From the NCBI GenBank assembly GCA_013398055.1, contig VZRS01001727.1:69087-133086 (forward strand): 64,000 nt of DNA. Direction: 5' to 3'. The position numbers and the translations under genes were made by a program. This stretch comes from Ifrita kowaldi. Lineage: Eukaryota > Chordata > Aves > Passeriformes > Cinclosomatidae. Numbering within the stretch: position 1 is the stretch's first letter; each line of letters starts with the position of its first letter. The notes under the pieces are model-generated. The model was not told the origin of the DNA. It did not search any database and saw nothing but the letters and a program-made list of their open reading frames with translations. Shown one piece after another: positions 59,241 to 64,000 of this stretch.

Positions 59241-62200
59241 ATTGATACAGAGATTTGTGTGCCTTAATGTGCCTGTGCCTATGCCTGCTCACCTCTTTCA
59301 CCCAGCATTTTCTTCCCATGCCAACCTAATGTGCAGGTTGGGTCATTATCTCCCTAGTTTATTGCTGTGTCCCTATCAAGTGCACAGGGTTCCTCCATGC
59401 CAATACAGAAGCTTATGTGAAATAGCTCATAAGTGTGTAAGAAACATTGTTTTTCAGCCAAGCTATGCTCCTTTTATTTACTTCATTCTGTGTATGCAAG
59501 AGGAGGCAGTGTAAGTTATACATGTGCGATTCCATCAAAGTGTTGCTATTGTCTTGTCCAGTTACCTGCTGCCATAAATCAGGAGATATCCTTGGAAGGA
59601 GCTGCGGGTACCACACTGTACCCCACACCTGAAGTACTGCCCAGCCAAGTGATGTTACCAAAATAGTCCTGAGGTTTTACTCTTGAGAAGCTTTCAGGTG
59701 AGCTGAAATTGCACAATGCCCAATGTTCATGCTGTGCTGGCAGCATCTGTGTTTTACTGAGAGGAAAGATAAGGTTCCTTTGTGGAATAAAAAAATCGTA
59801 AAAATAAAGTGACATCTTAAATGTTCTTTTGTAATAAGGGAAAAGATATTATTATAGCTTTCCATAACTCTACAAAGAACACTGAAAAAAAGTTTTTCTG
59901 CAGTTATTGGCATATTCCACTAAGCAAATTAGAGGGTTATTGTTATGGAATCTAAGTATTAATATGAGATGTATACAACTGAACAGTAAATTCTTTTTGT
60001 AATCCTATTTGTGATCTTCACAGCTTTTGTAGTACCAGAAATTAATTTTAGCATGGTATCTTAATTTCCAGACTGTCATCTGTACACCTTAATTGTTCTG
60101 CCTACAATAAAAGGTTACCTCTTTCTTCCTGTCATCTACAGCAGCGCTCTGGTAAAGAGCAGCATCCTCTTGTCATGTTTGTGACACGATAACTTATACA
60201 TCATTATGTCGAGTGCTTTGCATTTCTTTAGGATAAGCAGTGACAGACAAGGATAAAATTTTACCATTTTAATGGTAATAAAACAACAGGTTGTCTATGC
60301 CAATACAAGTGGCAGAGGCAGGCATAGCTTTTTCAACTTCAGTGAGATTTGGGTCAAATTCTTAAAACAAGTTCAAATTGAAGCTGTCCTTTCTACACAT
60401 GTATCTGTCAGTAAAATGTGCAGCAGTTCTGCTGTGGGGAGGAACTTGAGGTGTGGAGCCCCTGCACTCACTGGAGGATGACTAGAGTGAGATTAGTATT
60501 CCTGTTCTTTAAAGCCATTATTCAGTGGCTGTTAGATGAATGGGAGATGAAGGCTGAGTGTTTTTTTCCTCTCTTGCTGTCACGTAAAGTCAGGCATCTG
60601 AGGAAGAAACGTCACGTGCAGTTCAGGCTTGTGAATACTTAAAAAATAAAAGTTTTAACAATGACTTTATTTGTAGAGTTGCTCTTTATCTCATTATTTG
60701 CAATGCAAACAGCAACATAAGAAAAAAATATCAAAAACATCCACTGAAAATGCTATTTGGGATTCATAAATAAATTCTCCATGAAAATCTTGAACTCAAA
60801 CCCCATGAGAACAGACTTAGCCTTTCAGCCCTATAAGACAGATAAATTGAGTATCATGCAGCTTGAAACTAGCATTTCTTCTGGATGAGAGTTATAAAAT
60901 CAGTGTCCCATCTTTCATGCATTGGTATCAGACTGCTTGATACTTTATTTTAACAATGATGATTTTTATTTGGGAGACTAGCAGTTCTTCCTCACACTAG
61001 CTGAAAGTTTTATTTCAGTGCTTGTATATGTGCTATATTTATTTGCAAAAGACTTTACATTTGTTCAGATGAGAAGATAGGTCATAGTATTGAATGATAA
61101 AGATAAAAGATGAGACCAATTGAAAATTCATTCCTATTGTGAAATGCAGTCTTTTGCCAGTGACTGCTGGTTTAAGCTCTGTGCATATAACTTGAACCAA
61201 AGCACAGAACTGGAGAACAACCCTGTGCTAAGGCACCTCTTCAGTCACTGTGCTGAAATAGCATTTTCCTGCAAGCCTTGAATTTGTTATCTCTGTGCTG
61301 GTAGCAGTGTAGGTGTGGCTGCAGTTTTATGCATATGGAGACTTCCTTATATATGAATATTCTTAAATGTATAAATGCCAGTCCTGGAGTATTAAACTTG
61401 CAGTTTGTGGGTGAGAACAGCTATACACACCTGCATGCCCATGCCAAGGCTTAAGGTTCCTTTCGAAGAGTAGAGGGCTTGGGCTACATAGATGTTTTCA
61501 GTGATGTGTTTGGGGTTGATGACAACACTCCAAGGTAGTCTTGGTGAGGATGATACTTCTCTTTGCCTCAGCTTCCAGGGACTTTGAATTTCTCCCTGAA
61601 CAGAGAAAATATTCTCAGTCTCATGTTTATGGTGCTGTAAGGTGACAGAAATGAGGAGAACTTCTGGGGTGATACTGAAGCGTCACTTGCCACTTTTGCC
61701 ACAAGTATCACATCTCTCATTGGTCCAGTAACTTCTGTTTCAGGTGCTTAAGCTAAGCTAATAATTGAAACTTGTTTTATCCTGAATACAGATACGTACA
61801 TGAAGCAAACAGTTTTCCCTGCCTTAGATGCTGGTTTTCTTGGATGTTTTCTCTGCATTCATTGAAGGGGTAATTGACTGAAACTTGTCACTAACTTTCA
61901 GATTGTCCGTTAGACAGGACCAAGAAAGTCCTTCAGAATTTTCATTTTGAGCGTTTGTATCTGTATTTTTCCTACCTTCTAGCTGCCGCATACATATTAT
62001 AAAGCAAGAAGTCTAAAATAGGCCTTAAAATAGTTTTGTTTTTCAGATAGAAAAATGTGTGTCTTATTTTGGCCACTTCTTCACTAAATCTATACAAAAC
62101 CAGAGTTGGACAGCTACGTCCAACAGGTCCACTCAGACAACATCCCTGTGCAAAGACAAGGTGCTATTTTGTGACTAACCCATACTCTGTAGGGTTTGGG

Positions 62201-63104
62201 AAAGAGTAGAAGCCAAAATTCTCAGATACTTTGAAGCTTCTTCAGCACATGAGGAGTTTGAAACTCCTTTATAAGGTTGATTTATCCATGGCGGCCTATG
62301 CTAATACATTCCTTCTTCCTTGCAAATGCCTGCTTAGCGTCTCTGCGGAACACTTGGAAAATTTGAAATATCTTTGAAGGGATCATGAGGGCTGCCAGAT
62401 GATATCAGATGAGTCAGAGGTCTGTTACTTAAAAGGAATCCTGCAGGACTCTTGTTTCACTGGTTTCCATTCTCCTCTGGTCTCCACTGGAGACTAATGG
62501 ACTAATTGGGCTAAAATATTACTCAAATGAAGCTGCTGCCCTTTCCTAAACTAAAAGGGGTTACTGAGCCACAGTTGTAATTTAGTTATTCAACACAGAA
62601 GAAATGAAGAATAAATTAGTTATAAATATGCGTGGGATGGCTTTTTAATATACAGTCTGCTCAGTGTTATTTTGCAGTAGGTGCTCTGTTGAAAACAGAC
62701 AAACTTTGTGAAATAGAGCTGGTACAAAGTACTGAGCTGGGATCTGCATGACAAAACTTGCATGGTTTTAAGATTTTCCCACCAGTACTATGCTGCATAC
62801 AGCATGCTTGGCTTTTGCAAAAGTCAGGAGTAATTTTCAGATTGAGTTTTATAACTAGGCTTAGATTTTGAGCACCCAGATTTAGTTTTGCCTGTATTGG
62901 GGAGGATCTTGTCTGTTTATCTAAGTGTGTGTGGGATGCACCAGATAAGAGTCTACAGGGTGATTCTGTGAACACAAATCTGCTTGTACTGCTGACAGAA
63001 AATACTCTGGATGTTGTCTGCCAGAACTCTACTGGGAAAATGAGGGGTGGGGGAATGTGTCACAGGAGCTGACTTAACTTCCAGTGTCAGTAGGAAAGGA
63101 GAGA
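59241..63104. other. Non-coding DNA, no gene recognised
   Basis: Nearly 4 kb of unique sequence with overlapping short open frames (for example several at 59242-59913) but no domain, splice pair or repeat family that I can name. Confidence 0.55.
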
Positions 63105-64000
63105 ATAAATCAACAAAATGTGGAGCATCAAATTGCCAGGACCAGACAGTATTCATCCATGACTTGTAAAGGAATTCAGATGGGAAATAGACACCCTAAC
63201 AGACCATTTGGATGAAACAACAGCGAAGAATAGGGTTAGTAAACACAAAGATAAATATGTTATGTTGCAGAAGAGTTAATGTGGTTTCTGTTAACAGAAG
63301 CTGCGTTTCACAGATTACTGCAGTTCTGCAGAGGAGTCAGGGAGAGATCCTGGTGTTATCTACTTTGATTCGAAAAGGCATTCAACAGGTCCCTCACCAA
63401 AGGCTCCTGGAAAACTTAGCTGTCATGAGATAAGGAGTAAGAGTCTCTATGGATAAATAATTGGCTAAAGGGTAGAAAACAAAGGGCAGGAATAAATAGA
63501 CAGTTTTGACAGTGTAAGGAACCAGTGGTGTAGTCTCACAGGATGTGTGTGCTGCTAGGGTATCTGTTGCTCAACATATCGTAAATGATCTGAGAAAGGA
63601 AAATGAAGAAAGGTTGCAGCTTCTAACAGGTTATTCAAGGAGTTGAAACCAAAACAGATTGCAGAGAAGGATCTCGCTGAAACCAAGACAGATTGCAGAG
63701 AAGGATCTCACATTAGTGAGTGACTGGTTGGTAAAATTAATGGCAGGTAAAAATCTGTGTGTATAAATTGTGAAGTAATGCATATGGGGAAAAATAATTC
63801 TAATTTTGCATACAGAGTGGTGAACTGTAAACTAGTTTTCCACTCGAGTGTCATCTCAATGTGTAGTACCAATGAATAAAACAAGTAGCATGCTAAGAGT
63901 TCTTAGGAAAGGAACAGAGAACAGTATTATTCCACTGTATTTACATAATTATTATGTCCATTAGTGCTGTATCTATGATCCAATCACATATGGGAGATTG
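63105..64000 (+). mobile_element. CR1 LINE, ORF2 reverse transcriptase part, old and broken, runs off the window
   Basis: Several anchor blocks follow CR1 ORF2 in order: CCAGGACCAGACAGTATTCATCCATGA (about 63136), TTAATGTGGTTTCTGTTAACAG (63276), AAGGCATTCAACAGGTCCCTCACCAAAGGCTCCT (63376), TAGAAAACAAAGGGCAGGAATAAATAGACAG (63473), TTGCTCAACATATCGTAAATGATCTGAGAAAGG (63567), AAGTAATGCATATGGGGAAAAATAATTCTAATTT (63772) and ATTATTCCACTGTATTTA (63925). About 250 bp between the first two anchors is missing. The stretch that should encode the catalytic FADD-type box (about 63615-63640) is degraded. Frames are broken by many indels; one 34 bp duplication lies inside. The sequence type is nearer to the ancient CR1 lineages shared by turtles, crocodilians and birds than the copy at 13011. 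Confidence 0.9.
63644..63709 (+). repeat. Tandem duplication (34 bp period) inside CR1
   Basis: TGAAACCAAAACAGATTGCAGAGAAGGATCTC (63644-63675) is repeated at 63678-63709 with one mismatch, spaced by GC. The duplicated piece is CR1 ORF2 sequence, so the event happened after insertion. Low divergence between the copies shows it is much younger than the element. Confidence 0.93.

Noticed and set aside
63212..63433. 73-codon plus-strand ORF
   Set aside because: A surviving open piece of the CR1 reverse transcriptase frame; no independent gene.
1..64000. Endogenous retrovirus or LTR element
   Set aside because: No LTR pair, primer-binding site, polypurine tract or gag/pol-like frame was seen anywhere in the window.
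1..64000. tRNA, rRNA, CRISPR array or bacterial-type operon
   Set aside because: No cloverleaf-type A/B boxes, rRNA segments, regularly spaced repeats or closely packed long ORFs were seen.

Overview
This 64 kb window looks like bird nuclear DNA (a turtle or crocodilian is less likely): mostly intergenic or intronic sequence with no complete recognisable gene. The recognisable transposable elements are CR1 LINEs and very old SINE relics. There are no Alu/L1/B1-type mammalian repeats, no operon-like packing of ORFs, and no rRNA, tRNA or CRISPR. The CR1 tails carry the amniote CR1 3' signature (…TGATCCTATGATTC, or its complement beginning ATCACAGAAT…). The base composition is AT-leaning, with small GC patches near 24.1-24.5, 35.5, 48.2-49.5 and 55.2 kb.

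Layout. From 1 to 16 kb there is unique non-coding DNA with a 20 bp tandem duplication (3.3 kb), conserved-element-like blocks (4.5 and 9.7 kb), an MIR relic (11.4 kb), an ancient SINE/LINE tail (12.4 kb) and a 3'-truncated CR1 (13.0 kb). From 16 to 31 kb there are two plus-strand exon-like segments with good splice signals and compatible phase (16,800-16,856 and 26,507-26,575), an MIR relic (23.7 kb), an AT-rich conserved-looking block (25.2 kb) and two unusually long but unrecognised ORFs. From 32 to 41 kb there is a CR1 tail (32.8 kb) and the most gene-like segment of the window, a minus-strand stretch of 143 codons broken by two TGA codons (34,591-35,019). A second minus-strand exon-like segment (40,063-40,184) ends in the phase that would fit it. 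From 41 to 56 kb there is a second copy of the ancient tail (41.8 kb), a minus-strand CR1 spanning endonuclease/linker and 3' end but lacking the reverse transcriptase (42.7-43.5 kb), conserved-looking homeodomain-site-rich blocks (45.7, 49.7-50.1 and 55.5 kb), two MIR relics (54.2 and 54.7 kb) and several perfect hairpins. From 56 to 64 kb the DNA is unique until an old CR1 ORF2 copy begins at about 63.1 kb and runs off the window; it contains an internal 34 bp duplication and has lost its reverse transcriptase catalytic box.

The overall impression is a gene-poor region of the kind that flanks or lies within large introns of developmental genes: few repeats and many AT-rich islands with TAAT/ATTA and other factor-like sites. 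The host gene cannot be identified from the sequence. I see no new defence, mobile or metabolic system. The observations most worth testing are the interrupted minus-strand coding stretch and the plus-strand exon pair. Conserved-element calls are by eye only and need an alignment.
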